A DNA stretch of 64,000 nt, taken from Aquimonas voraii (GTDB lineage: Bacteria; Pseudomonadota; Gammaproteobacteria; Xanthomonadales; Xanthomonadaceae). The notes below the pieces were generated by a model that was not told where the DNA came from, searched no databases, and saw nothing but the letters and a program-made list of their open reading frames with translations. Made by a program: the position numbers and the translations under genes. The stretch lies in assembly GCF_900101825.1 (NCBI RefSeq), contig NZ_FNAG01000006.1:1-64000 (forward strand), read 5' to 3'. Shown here one piece after another: positions 8,957 to 16,993 of this stretch (position 1 is its first letter; each line of letters opens with the position of its first letter).

Positions 8957-11611
8957 ATGAACGCCCAGCTTGCACCGGATGACAGCGACATCGAACCTGC
9001 GCCCGAGGGCGCGCAGGCGCTGCTGCGCAGCGTGGTCATCACCGACCTCTGCGATTCCACCGCCCTGGTCGACCGCCTCGGGGATGTGCGCGCCACCGAG
9101 CTGATCCGCGCACATGACCGTCTCCTGCGCGGCCTGATCCGCGAGCACCGCGGGCAGGAGATCGACAAGACCGACGGTTTCCTGAGCCTTTTCGAGCGGC
9201 CCATCCAGGCCGTGGCCTTCGCGCTCGCCTACCAGCGCGGCTTGCGTGCGTTCTCGCTGGAGCACGGCATCGAGGTATCGGCGCGCATCGGCCTGCACGT
9301 CGGCGAGGTGATGACCTGGCAGAACGACGAGGCCGATATCGCCAAAGGGGCGAAGCCCACCGAGGTCGAGGGCCTGGCCAAGCCGGTGGCGGCGCGCCTG
9401 ATGGGCATGGCCCTGCCGGGCCAGATCCTGCTCTCGGGCGTGGCCTACACCCTGGCCCATCGCGCCGAAAGCGAACTGGGCGCCGCGCTGTCGAGGCTGC
9501 AGTGGAAAGCGCACGGCGACTTCCGCTTCAAGGGCGTGGCCGAGGCCGTGCCGGTCTACGAGATCGGCGAGGAAGGCATCGCCCCCTTCAAGGCGCCGGC
9601 CTGGAGCGGCAAAGCCCACCGCGAGGTGCCGCTGTGGCGGCGACCGGTGATGTTGGCCTTCGAGGCGATTGCCCTGATCGCCGCCCTGGCGCTTCCGGCC
9701 TGGCATTTCCTCAAACCCGAGCCAGCGATCGCGTTTGCCGAGCGCGACTGGGTGGTGCTGGCCGACCTGCGCAACCTGACCGGCGACCCGCGCTTCGACG
9801 ACTCGCTGGAACAAGCCTTCCGGATCGGGCTTGAGCAGTCGCGACATGTGAACGTGCTGTCCGATCTGCAGGTGCGCGACACCCTGCAGCGCATGCAGCG
9901 CGACAGCGACAGCCCGGTGGACCGCAGCATCGGCGCCGAGATCGCGATGCGCGAAGGCGCCCGCGCCCTGGTGCTGCCGACGCTGGCGGAAGTGGGGGGG
10001 CGGCTGCGGTTCACGGCCGAAGTCATCCACCCGAATACCCAGGCGACGGTGTATTCCGAATACGCCGACGGGCGAGGCGCGGAAGCGGTGCTGCCGCTGG
10101 TGGACGAGGTGAATCGCAAGCTGCGCGGGCGCTTGGGTGAAGCCGTGGATCAGGTCAGCGAAAACTCGCGCGCGCTGGAGCGGGTGACGACGCCGAATCT
10201 CGATGCACTGAGTGCTTACACACGCGCACGAGCGCTCCTTCTTGAGCGAAATGTGTCGGATGCCATTTCTCTGTTGAATGCCGCGCTTTCGCTGGATCCG
10301 GAATTCGCAGCCGCCTCGCTGGAACTCGCGATCATCATGAATGATCGTCTCGATCCTGAAGGCGCCCTCGCGCACCTCAAGCTCGCTCTAGCTAACTCGA
10401 ACCGCTTGACCCATCGCCAGATTCGACATGCATCAGCGCTGGAAAAAACAATCGCGAGCGCTCCGGAGGAAGCGATTGAAGCGTGGCGCACCCTGACAAT
10501 CGAGTTCCCAGACTTCTATGTCGGCTGGGGAGCGCTTGCGTGGTACCAGTGGATATACATGAACGACTTGGCAGCTGCCAGGCAGGCTGTGGAGAGGAAT
10601 ATCGACGCCCGCAACCCTCGACGCAACGTCGGGCACTACCTGCTCGGCAGCCTCCTACTCGCAAGCAACGACCCGCTTCAGGCGATCGAGCAGTTCAAGG
10701 TGGCGGAAGAGCTCGGACTGAAGGTTGAGAACAGAATCTATAGCTCGGCATACGCGGTACAACGGGATTTTTCCCGCTCTCGCTCAGTGCTTGAACGCGG
10801 CACAGTGAGCGATGCGAGTGAGGGCGGCGCGAGCAAGGCGTTGGCGTTTGCGACTCATCTGGCTGATCGTGGTCGCTTGAAGGAGGCCCAAGAACTGCTC
10901 GCCCGGACAAGAGCATCGATCGAAGGACAGCGAGGCTTCCCTTCCCGTGTGCTTGCAATCGCAGAGAGCGCGGTGCTCACAGCCGAAGACGAAGAGCATC
11001 ACTCCGTTTTGGCTACCGCTCTGGCTCGCGCGCTTTCCGACCAGGATCGCGAAGCGCGGTCAACCCTGTCACTGGAAGCGTCGACGCGAGCCTTGGAAGC
11101 ATGGGCAGCTGCTGGCCTGTCCGAGCCGCTGGCAGGCGAAGCCTCAACGCCTAGGGACGTCGCTCGATCCCAATCAGTTAGGGCACAGATCGAGGCATTG
11201 GAGCGCGCCCGGCGGATGCGAGTAGAGGGACAGGCAGCAGCGGCTGCTAAGTTCCTAGGCGATCGGATTTCAGTGACTAGTCCTTTCGCCATGCGGGTGG
11301 AACTGATGCGCGCGCTAGTGGATGCTGGAGACTTTGAGGCGGCCGAGGCTCATGCAAAATGGGTCAGCGAGAACCGCGGCCGAGCGTATGTTGAGCCAGA
11401 CGTGCTCTACGGCTTGGCGCCCTACAACGCCTTCTGGTCATCACGCGCGCTGTTGCTGCTTGCGCGAATTCACCTAGAGCTCGCGCAACGCGACGCCGCC
11501 AAGAAATACCTCAGCGAATTCGAGGCAGTCGTAGACGAGAGCGAACTGAGCAGCGCCACACTCCGAGAGCTTGCAGAGATTCGGAGTCAGCTACAGCCTG
11601 CTGCCTCGTAG
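8957..11611 (+). CDS. Class III cyclase-TPR membrane protein of the peptide modification system (copy 2)
   Basis: 884 residues from ATG 8957 (AGGAG at 8941-8945). Paralogue of the protein at 4696: the cyclase domain (VVITDLCDSTALVDRLGD with Asp30, EIDKTDGFLSLFE with Asp73, RIGLHVGEVMTWQN) is closely similar even at DNA level, followed by a membrane segment at about 230-252 and the block ADLRNLTGDPRFDDSL. The TPR-like C-terminal region (about 420-884) is much more diverged between the two copies, suggesting different ligands or partner peptides. From about 10200 onward the DNA is noticeably less G+C-rich than the cyclase half. It runs convergent with precursor P2. Confidence 0.85.
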   Translation: MNAQLAPDDSDIEPAPEGAQALLRSVVITDLCDSTALVDRLGDVRATELIRAHDRLLRGLIREHRGQEIDKTDGFLSLFERPIQAVAFALAYQRGLRAFSLEHGIEVSARIGLHVGEVMTWQNDEADIAKGAKPTEVEGLAKPVAARLMGMALPGQILLSGVAYTLAHRAESELGAALSRLQWKAHGDFRFKGVAEAVPVYEIGEEGIAPFKAPAWSGKAHREVPLWRRPVMLAFEAIALIAALALPAWHFLKPEPAIAFAERDWVVLADLRNLTGDPRFDDSLEQAFRIGLEQSRHVNVLSDLQVRDTLQRMQRDSDSPVDRSIGAEIAMREGARALVLPTLAEVGGRLRFTAEVIHPNTQATVYSEYADGRGAEAVLPLVDEVNRKLRGRLGEAVDQVSENSRALERVTTPNLDALSAYTRARALLLERNVSDAISLLNAALSLDPEFAAASLELAIIMNDRLDPEGALAHLKLALANSNRLTHRQIRHASALEKTIASAPEEAIEAWRTLTIEFPDFYVGWGALAWYQWIYMNDLAAARQAVERNIDARNPRRNVGHYLLGSLLLASNDPLQAIEQFKVAEELGLKVENRIYSSAYAVQRDFSRSRSVLERGTVSDASEGGASKALAFATHLADRGRLKEAQELLARTRASIEGQRGFPSRVLAIAESAVLTAEDEEHHSVLATALARALSDQDREARSTLSLEASTRALEAWAAAGLSEPLAGEASTPRDVARSQSVRAQIEALERARRMRVEGQAAAAAKFLGDRISVTSPFAMRVELMRALVDAGDFEAAEAHAKWVSENRGRAYVEPDVLYGLAPYNAFWSSRALLLLARIHLELAQRDAAKKYLSEFEAVVDESELSSATLRELAEIRSQLQPAAS

Positions 11612-11657
11612 GCAAGCTACGGATTGACGCGCCCGGGAGTAACTCTCAGCTTTGTGC

Positions 11658-11930
11658 TCAGTACCCTTTCAGGGTCGGCACAATCATCATCATCGCATCC
11701 TTAAACTGCTCAGCCGCGACGTCCTTCGCCAGCGCCTCAAACACCCCCTTGTCAGCCAAGGCCCTCGGTGCAAGACAGGCCGACTTGAGCTCGCCGATCA
11801 CGCCCTGCGGCACGCCCACTTCTTCCAGTGCGGCCTGTGGATTCTTCTCGAAGCGGGCGCGGAAAGCGTCGTCACTGGCGAGGCGCTTGAGCAGGCTGAG
11901 GCCGGCTTCTTGCGGAAGCGATGCGGACAT
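11658..11930 (-). CDS. NHLP-like modified-peptide precursor P2 (90 residues)
   Basis: Starts at ATG 11930 with a strong AGGGGGG 6 bases upstream on the minus strand. The leader LLKRLASDDAFRARFEKNP (13-31) and AALEEVGV are followed by a single Cys52 in KSACLAP, the block ALADKGVFEALAKD, and a hydrophobic Met-rich end AMMMIVPTLKGY. The Cys, the LADK-VF block and the VP element recur in P3 and P4. No signal peptide. It faces the end of the second cyclase gene and is divergent from the exported protein gene at 12041. Confidence 0.82.
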   Translation of the reverse strand: MSASLPQEAGLSLLKRLASDDAFRARFEKNPQAALEEVGVPQGVIGELKSACLAPRALADKGVFEALAKDVAAEQFKDAMMMIVPTLKGY

Positions 11931-12040
11931 GTGAACCCCCCTGTGGTTGTCGCTGCCGGAGTGTAGTCGAAACGCATCCAGCGTGAAGCACCTTCTTTCG
12001 TATCATCGCCGCCCACGCTCCCCGCTCCGGTGACCTGCCC

Positions 12041-12505
12041 ATGTCCGACCCCACCCTGCTTGCCGCGCTGCTCTCCACGGCCCTGGCGTCCGGGGCGGCG
12101 GCCCCGCCGCGCGATGCCGCGCTTGCCGAAGCCCTCTCGGGGCTGTGGTGCTTCTCGCGCGACGAGGGCCGCAGCTGCTGGGCCTGGGAAGAAGTCACCG
12201 CCGATGGCGGTCTGCGGGTCTGGGGGCAGACACCCGATGGCTTGAACCGCTTCTGGTCCGAGGGGCGCTACACCGTCGAAGGCGTGGTGACCTGCGTCGA
12301 GATCACTGCCTCCAGCGAGCACGCGCCGCATGTGGCAGGCGATGCCTTTTGCGCCGAGGTGGTCCACGTCGATGAACGCGTCCACCGCTTCCGTGCGGTC
12401 GGCGGCACGCGCGAGACGGTGACCTACCGGCTGGCCGACACCGCCGAAGCGCCGCGCTTCGAAGACGCGCGCGCCAGCCTGGCACCCGCGCTCATTTCGC
12501 CCTGA
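12041..12505 (+). CDS. Small exported protein of unknown function
   Basis: 154 residues starting MSDPTLLAALLSTALASGAAA, which reads as a signal peptide although its N-terminus is not basic. The mature part has Cys-containing strands (GLWCFSRDEGRSCWAWEE, GDAFCAEVVH) and no motif I recognise. Four Cys could form two disulfides in the periplasm. It lies 253 bp upstream of SagB2 on the same strand, within the peptide-modification region, so a role with the modified peptides is possible but unproven. Confidence 0.6.
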   Translation: MSDPTLLAALLSTALASGAAAPPRDAALAEALSGLWCFSRDEGRSCWAWEEVTADGGLRVWGQTPDGLNRFWSEGRYTVEGVVTCVEITASSEHAPHVAGDAFCAEVVHVDERVHRFRAVGGTRETVTYRLADTAEAPRFEDARASLAPALISP

Positions 12506-12507
12506 GG

Positions 12508-12533
12508 GCTTGCGCTGCGAGCTTGCGCTGCGA
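12508..12533. repeat. 13-bp exact tandem duplication
   Basis: GCTTGCGCTGCGA occurs twice head to tail just after the stop of the 154-residue protein. It is a recent tandem duplication in the 253-bp gap before SagB2. No other feature was recognised in that gap. Confidence 0.85.
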
Positions 12534-12758
12534 GGGCGCGCGGGCACTGCGATGGCACGCGCTGCACCTGCGCGGCATGGCCGCGCTGGCGGCAAGCCTG
12601 GCGGGCGCTGCAGATTCGCCAGATGCGCGCCGGCGCGCCGCAGTGCGCAGCCGCGCCTGCGCAGCCCCGGCGCGTTCCGCGCGCATGCACTTCAGCAGCC
12701 CACCCGAACGAAGCGGCGCACCGCTACCATTCCCCTCCCACGTTCTGCGAAGAACCCC

Positions 12759-13955
12759 ATGCGCCTACGCCGTTGTCATGCCCTGCTGATCGAACCCCGC
12801 GAGGTTCGCGAACTCGACCTTGAGGCGCTGCTGATGGGCCAGCCTCGCCTAAGCAGCACGCGACGATGGATCGCGCTGGCCGCCCATATCGACGACGAGA
12901 TCGAGCTGAGCGCCGAGCAGCTCGCGGCGCTGGGCGACATCTCCAGCGAAGACGCGGTGGAGCACGCGGCACTTGCCGAACGTTTTGGCGCCGCACTGAT
13001 CGACAGCCTGGTCGCGCAGCGACTGCTGCTGGCCGCGGACGAGTCCACCGAGGCCGATGCCCCGCTGCGCGCCGACGCCGCAGTGCGCAGCGGCCACTGG
13101 CGCGGCCTGGCGGCGGTGATGCATCGACACCTGCGCTGGCGCGGCGTCAACAGCGAAGAAGCACGCACCTCGGGCGCGCTGGGCAATAGCGACCAGGAGA
13201 TCCTGGAGCGCTTGGGCACGCCGCCCGAGGTCTCACGCGCGCGCGCCAGCGCGGAGGCTGCACAGGCCCTGCCTGCGCCGGCAGCCAACGTGCTGCCCAA
13301 CAGCCCGCTGCGCGCCACCTGCCGCAACTTCGATGCTTCGCGCCAGCTGCCGCTGGAGGCCCTCGCCACTGTGCTGCATCGCGTGTACGGCGCGCAGGGC
13401 CGCAGCGTGGTGTCGGGCGTGCCGGTGCTGAAGAAGAACAGCCCCTCGGCCGGCGGCCTGCACCCGGTGGAGGCCTATCTGCTGGTGCGCCATGTCGAGG
13501 GGCTGGCGACCGGCCTCTACCACTATCGCCCTGACACCCACGCCCTGGAGCCGCTGCAGCCCTTGAGTGACGAAGAGGCCTCACGCTGCGCCAGCCTGTT
13601 CGTGGCGCACCAGCCCTGGTTTGTCGATGCACACGTGCAGGTGATCCTGGCGGCGCGATTCCGTCGCAACTACTGGAAGTACCGCAACCACGCCAAGGCC
13701 TACCGCGCGGTCATTCTCGACTCCGGCCACCTCTCGCAGATGCAGTACCTGGTGGCCACCGAGTTGGGCCTGGGCGCCTTCATCACCGCCGCCGTCAACG
13801 AGGGCGACATCGAAGACGCCTTCGGGCTCGACCCCATGCAGGAAGGGGTGATCGCCGTCACCGGCTTCGGCTGGCGCGGCGAGCGCATGGAGGTGCTGGA
13901 GTTCGACCCCTTGAAGCAGGTGTGGCCGGCATGGACGGCCGAGCCGCAGGGCTGA
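12759..13955 (+). CDS. SagB-like peptide maturation dehydrogenase 2
   Basis: 398 residues if started at ATG 12759 (MRLRRCHALLIEP), chosen because this aligns with the starts of the other two paralogues (MLIRRLEPLF and MAIKRCKLVV); the upstream in-frame extension is low-complexity Arg/Ala. The N-terminal third is a partner-type domain ending in AAVMHRHLRWRGVN. The flavin domain shows CRNFDAS (near 187), KKNSPSAGGLHPVEA (near 225), GLYHYRPDTH, YWKYRNHAKAYR, GHLSQMQYLVATELGLGAF and GLDPMQEGVIAVTGFG. It is followed 110 bp downstream on the same strand by precursor P3, the clearest enzyme-substrate pair in the cluster. Confidence 0.87.
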   Translation: MRLRRCHALLIEPREVRELDLEALLMGQPRLSSTRRWIALAAHIDDEIELSAEQLAALGDISSEDAVEHAALAERFGAALIDSLVAQRLLLAADESTEADAPLRADAAVRSGHWRGLAAVMHRHLRWRGVNSEEARTSGALGNSDQEILERLGTPPEVSRARASAEAAQALPAPAANVLPNSPLRATCRNFDASRQLPLEALATVLHRVYGAQGRSVVSGVPVLKKNSPSAGGLHPVEAYLLVRHVEGLATGLYHYRPDTHALEPLQPLSDEEASRCASLFVAHQPWFVDAHVQVILAARFRRNYWKYRNHAKAYRAVILDSGHLSQMQYLVATELGLGAFITAAVNEGDIEDAFGLDPMQEGVIAVTGFGWRGERMEVLEFDPLKQVWPAWTAEPQG

Positions 13956-14065
13956 GCGCCGCCCTGCCTGCACGTTTCGAGCCGGGCGCGATCTGCGCCG
14001 GGTTCGGTTCTGCCCCTGACGCGCCTGCGGCCAGGGTTTTCATCTCAGAAATCCAGGAGGTTTCC

Positions 14066-14443
14066 ATGTCGCAGTTCGATGCCCTGAACCGCTCCACGCT
14101 TGATCACTCCGCGCACGCCTTCGACCGCTCAAGCGCAGCCGATACCGGCACGCCGCCGCAGCAGGCGCCGCGGCCACGCTTGAGCCAGCAGCAGGCGCTG
14201 GAGCTGGTGCGTCTGCTGGCCAGCAGCGACAGCTTTCGCGCGCTGACGCTGAACCACCCGCAGCAGGCGCTGGAGCAGCTGGGCCTTGCGCCGGAAGCAG
14301 CCCTGCGCCTGCTGGAACCCAGCGCCGCCACGACCTGCCGCCTGGCGGACAAGGCCGTGTTCGCCGAGCTGCTGGACGCGATGCAGGCTGGCGCTACAGC
14401 GTATCGCATGGATATGTCCGTGCCGCAGATCCGCATTCGCTGA
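14066..14443 (+). CDS. NHLP-like modified-peptide precursor P3 (125 residues)
   Basis: ATG 14066 follows an excellent CAGGAGG ribosome binding site. About 40 extra residues precede the leader helix LVRLLASSDSFRAL (47-60) and HPQQALEQLGL. Cys91 lies in TTCRLADKAVFAELL, and the end is MDMSVPQIRIR. Single-Cys, LADKAVF and VP elements are shared with P2 and P4. It is co-directional with SagB2 and ends at a strong hairpin terminator. An upstream in-frame extension lacks a binding site and is rejected. Confidence 0.82.
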   Translation: MSQFDALNRSTLDHSAHAFDRSSAADTGTPPQQAPRPRLSQQQALELVRLLASSDSFRALTLNHPQQALEQLGLAPEAALRLLEPSAATTCRLADKAVFAELLDAMQAGATAYRMDMSVPQIRIR

Positions 14444-14470
14444 GTTGCGGGCCACCGCCAAGAGCGAGGC

Positions 14471-14500
14471 GAGGCGGGGCAGCGCGAGCTGCCCCGCCTC
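14471..14500 (+). terminator. Terminator of the SagB2-P3 unit
   Basis: A perfect 13-bp G+C stem (14471-14483 with 14488-14500) and a GCGA loop, 28 bases after the P3 stop. There is no T run, as is common in such G+C-rich genomes. Confidence 0.7.
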
Positions 14501-14600
14501 CCTCGGGAACATCGAACGTGTAAGGCTGAGCCGGAACCGACAGCCCCGGCAGGAGGCGCGCGCGGCGGCACCGTTACGCCCAGCCCCCCGCCGACGCGCG

Positions 14601-14939
14601 CTACGCGAAGGAAAGCCTGGGAACATGCATCGCCATCGCGACACTGGTCGTCTGGCTTCGCATGTCCCGCAGCAGCGCCTCGAACACCGCCTTGTCCGCC
14701 AGCTGCCGCTCGCGCAGACACTTGCGGTCGAGCATGCCGATCACCTCGGCCGGCACGCCGATCGACAGCAGGGCCGTCGCCGGATCGGCGGCATAGATCG
14801 CGCGGAACGCATCGTCCTGCGCCAGACGCGCGAGCAGAGCCTGGCCCTGGGCCTGGCTCAGCGAGCGCGTCGGGGCTGCTTCGAGCTGCGCATCGTTGGC
14901 GGTGTCGAGGGTCTGGTTGTGGGCTGTGTACTGGTCCAT
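14601..14939 (-). CDS. NHLP-like modified-peptide precursor P4 (112 residues)
   Basis: Starts at ATG 14939 with GGGAG 8 bases upstream on the minus strand. After an N-terminal extension of about 30 residues, the leader LLARLAQDDAFRAIYAADP (35-53) and ALLSIGVP are followed by Cys74 in DRKCLRERQLADK, AVFEALLRDM, and the tail SVAMAMHVPRLSFA. It is the closest relative of P2 in the core block. It is divergent from SagB3 (392 bp between starts) and convergent with P3. Confidence 0.82.
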   Translation of the reverse strand: MDQYTAHNQTLDTANDAQLEAAPTRSLSQAQGQALLARLAQDDAFRAIYAADPATALLSIGVPAEVIGMLDRKCLRERQLADKAVFEALLRDMRSQTTSVAMAMHVPRLSFA

Positions 14940-15331
14940 GGGTCAAATCTCCCGAGCGGATCGAAGTGGTTTGAAGGGGTGGCCGCGGCCTGCAGCAAAT
15001 CGGCGCCTGCTCATCGAACTGCGGATGCGGCAACGCAAGCGCAGCCCGGCGCAGCGTACGCCAGCCCGATGCGCGAGGGTGAGCTCCGGGCTGTCATTTG
15101 CGCCGCCGAATCGTGCGGTGGCTCGCATATCCTGAAATGGGTCGATCCGGGAGCTTGCTGTTAGCCAACCTATTCAAGCTCTCTGTCAGCGGCGCTCGGC
15201 GCCACCCGCACGGCGTCGCCGTTGCCCCTCTCGCATGCATGCACTGAAGAGTCCACGTGCGACGCATGAGACGTGGCGAGCGGGGTGCGATGGGGCACAC
15301 TTGGCGATTCGTTCTGTGGGAGGTCTGTGGC
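14940..15331. promoter_or_regulatory. Long divergent intergenic region, P4 / SagB3
   Basis: 392 bases between divergent starts hold no credible gene. The half near P4 carries its GGGAG site. The half near SagB3 carries GGGAGG at 15318-15323, 8 bases before the GTG start. No recognisable promoter consensus or operator palindrome was found by eye, but the length is unusual for this compact region and suggests regulated expression. Confidence 0.4.
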
Positions 15332-16510
15332 GTGGCGATCAAGCGGTGCAAATTGGTGGTGCTGCAGCTTCGAGAAGAGCGTGCGGTGGATCTGGAAGCC
15401 CTGCTCTCGGGCGCGCCCAGCGTGGTTGCGCGAAACCGCTGGGTGGCCCTGGCGGCACATCGGGATGGCGAGGTGGAGCTGGATCAGAACGAGATCGCCC
15501 TGCTGGGTGCGGTCACGTCGCTGCATGGTTCGGAAAGAGCCGCCCTGGAGGCGCGCTTTGGCGCGGCGGCGGTGCAGCGGTTGCTGGATGAGCAGCTGCT
15601 CTGGGACGCCGCCACGCAGGCTTCGCCCGAGCCCTCCATCCTCGATGACTGGCACCCCTTGTCGGCGGTGGCCCATCGGCACTCGCGCTGGGCCGGGGTG
15701 GACACAGGCGCGGCGGCCGAGCAGTTGGCCCGTTCGGGGCAGCGCCTGACCGATGCACTGGGCGAGGCACCGCCCACCGTGGCCGAACCCGCAGCGACCT
15801 CGGCCCGGATCGACTTGCCGTCGGTGTCGCAGGGCGCGCTGGCCGAGCTGTGCCGCAGGCGCGTGACCTGCCGCAATTTCGATGCGGGCCGACCTGTCGC
15901 GCTGGAGACGATGTCACGGGTGTTGGCCGGCACCTACGGCGCCATCGGTGAGTTCGCGATGGCGGGCGTGCAGGTGGTCAAGAAGCCGGTCGCCTCGGCC
16001 GGCGGGCTGCACGCCATCGAGCCCTATGTCATCGCGCAGCATGTGGAAGGCCTGCGGCCTGGGCTGTACCACTACAACGGCGTACAGCACAGCCTGGGCC
16101 CAGTACAGCTGCTTGAGCCTCCGGCGCTGCGGGCGCTGCTGAGCGAGGCGCTGGCCGGCCAGTTCTGGTTCGAGAACTGCCCGGTGTTCGTCGTTCACGT
16201 CGCACGCTTCGGACGCAACTTCTGGAAGTACCGTCGCCACGCCAAGGCGCTGCGCGCGCTGACGCTGGATTCAGGCCACCTCTCGCACCAGCAGTATCTG
16301 GCGGCCACCGAGTGCGGCCTGGCGGCGTTCATCACCGCAGCCATCAACGACCACACGCTGGAAGCCGCCTTCGGCCTCGACCCGATGCAGCAGGGCGTCA
16401 TGGCCATCAGCGGCTTCGGCTACCGCGGTGGCGCGATGGAGAACCTGGAGTTTGATCCCAACACCGTGGCGTGGGAGAACTGGGCGACCGAGGCGGCGGG
16501 GATGGAGTGA
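15332..16510 (+). CDS. SagB-like peptide maturation dehydrogenase 3 (altered signature)
   Basis: 392 residues from GTG 15332, chosen over ATG 15290 because GGGAGG sits 8 bases upstream and MAIKRCKLVVLQLREER aligns with the start of SagB2. N-terminal domain ends VAHRHSRWAGVD. The flavin domain has CRRRVTCRNFDAG (near 179), then KKPVASAGGLHAIEP where the other two copies have K-K-N-S-P-S-x-G-G-L-H-P; FWKYRRHAKALR, GHLSHQQYLAATECGLAAF and GLDPMQQGVMAISGFG are kept. Loss of the N-S-P and of the Pro after His suggests altered flavin or substrate contacts. It lies between P4 (divergent) and P5 (convergent). Confidence 0.86.
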   Translation: MAIKRCKLVVLQLREERAVDLEALLSGAPSVVARNRWVALAAHRDGEVELDQNEIALLGAVTSLHGSERAALEARFGAAAVQRLLDEQLLWDAATQASPEPSILDDWHPLSAVAHRHSRWAGVDTGAAAEQLARSGQRLTDALGEAPPTVAEPAATSARIDLPSVSQGALAELCRRRVTCRNFDAGRPVALETMSRVLAGTYGAIGEFAMAGVQVVKKPVASAGGLHAIEPYVIAQHVEGLRPGLYHYNGVQHSLGPVQLLEPPALRALLSEALAGQFWFENCPVFVVHVARFGRNFWKYRRHAKALRALTLDSGHLSHQQYLAATECGLAAFITAAINDHTLEAAFGLDPMQQGVMAISGFGYRGGAMENLEFDPNTVAWENWATEAAGME

Positions 16511-16511
16511 A

Positions 16512-16543
16512 AGAGCGCCGCGCGTGAAGCCGCGCGGCGCTCT
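16512..16543. terminator. Terminator of SagB3
   Basis: A perfect 13-bp stem (16512-16524 with 16531-16543) and a 6-base loop directly after the SagB3 stop. Its symmetry could also serve convergent transcription from P5. Confidence 0.75.
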
Positions 16544-16624
16544 CATCCACGATCAACTGCAAGGTCAGCGTAGGCTTTCGAGCCCCTCTCTGAGCCGAGC
16601 CTAAAGTGGGTCGACCATGGAATC

Positions 16625-16993
16625 TCAGAGAGACCCGTGACCCGCTGAAGCACCACTGGCAGCCGTGGCGGAGCGAGCGCCTAGCGTCTGCACGGCGCTC
16701 AGCTCTCTAGACTCGGACATCTGAACCTTCAGATGGTGGATCGAAAACGACATGGCCAGCCGGAAGGACTCGCCGCCGATGTCGGAAAGAATCTTCTCGA
16801 AGACGGCCTTGGGGGCTGCTTCCTGAGGCGACAGGCAACGGGGAGACAGCTGCATCATCTGCTGCGGGGAAAGGCCGATCTGCCGCAGGCCTTCAATAGG
16901 ATTACGCGCGAACAGCGCGCGGAAGTCATCGTCAGCCGCCAGTCGACGGATCAGCGATTCGCCCAGGGGGCCGTCCAGAAGTACGTTGCTCAT
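16625..16993 (-). CDS. NHLP-like modified-peptide precursor P5 (122 residues, extended C-terminus)
   Basis: ATG 16993 is used (minus-strand GGAG 9 bases upstream); a longer frame to 17221 is Arg-rich and unsupported. Leader: LIRRLAADDDFRALFARNP (14-32), EGLRQIGL. Core block: Cys53 in SPRCLSPQEA, APKAVFEKILSD, then FRLAMSFSIHHLKVQ. Unlike the other precursors it continues for about 32 residues rich in Ser, Ala and Gly (ending ASAGHGSL), a possible removable follower or repeat-born extension. It is convergent with SagB3. Confidence 0.8.
   Translation of the reverse strand: MSNVLLDGPLGESLIRRLAADDDFRALFARNPIEGLRQIGLSPQQMMQLSPRCLSPQEAAPKAVFEKILSDIGGESFRLAMSFSIHHLKVQMSESRELSAVQTLGARSATAASGASAGHGSL

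Noticed and set aside
4696..16993. Classical azole-forming (TOMM) or lanthipeptide cluster
   Set aside because: No YcaO/cyclodehydratase, E1-like, LanB, LanC or LanM protein is encoded; the SagB-like enzymes and leaders alone do not make such a pathway.
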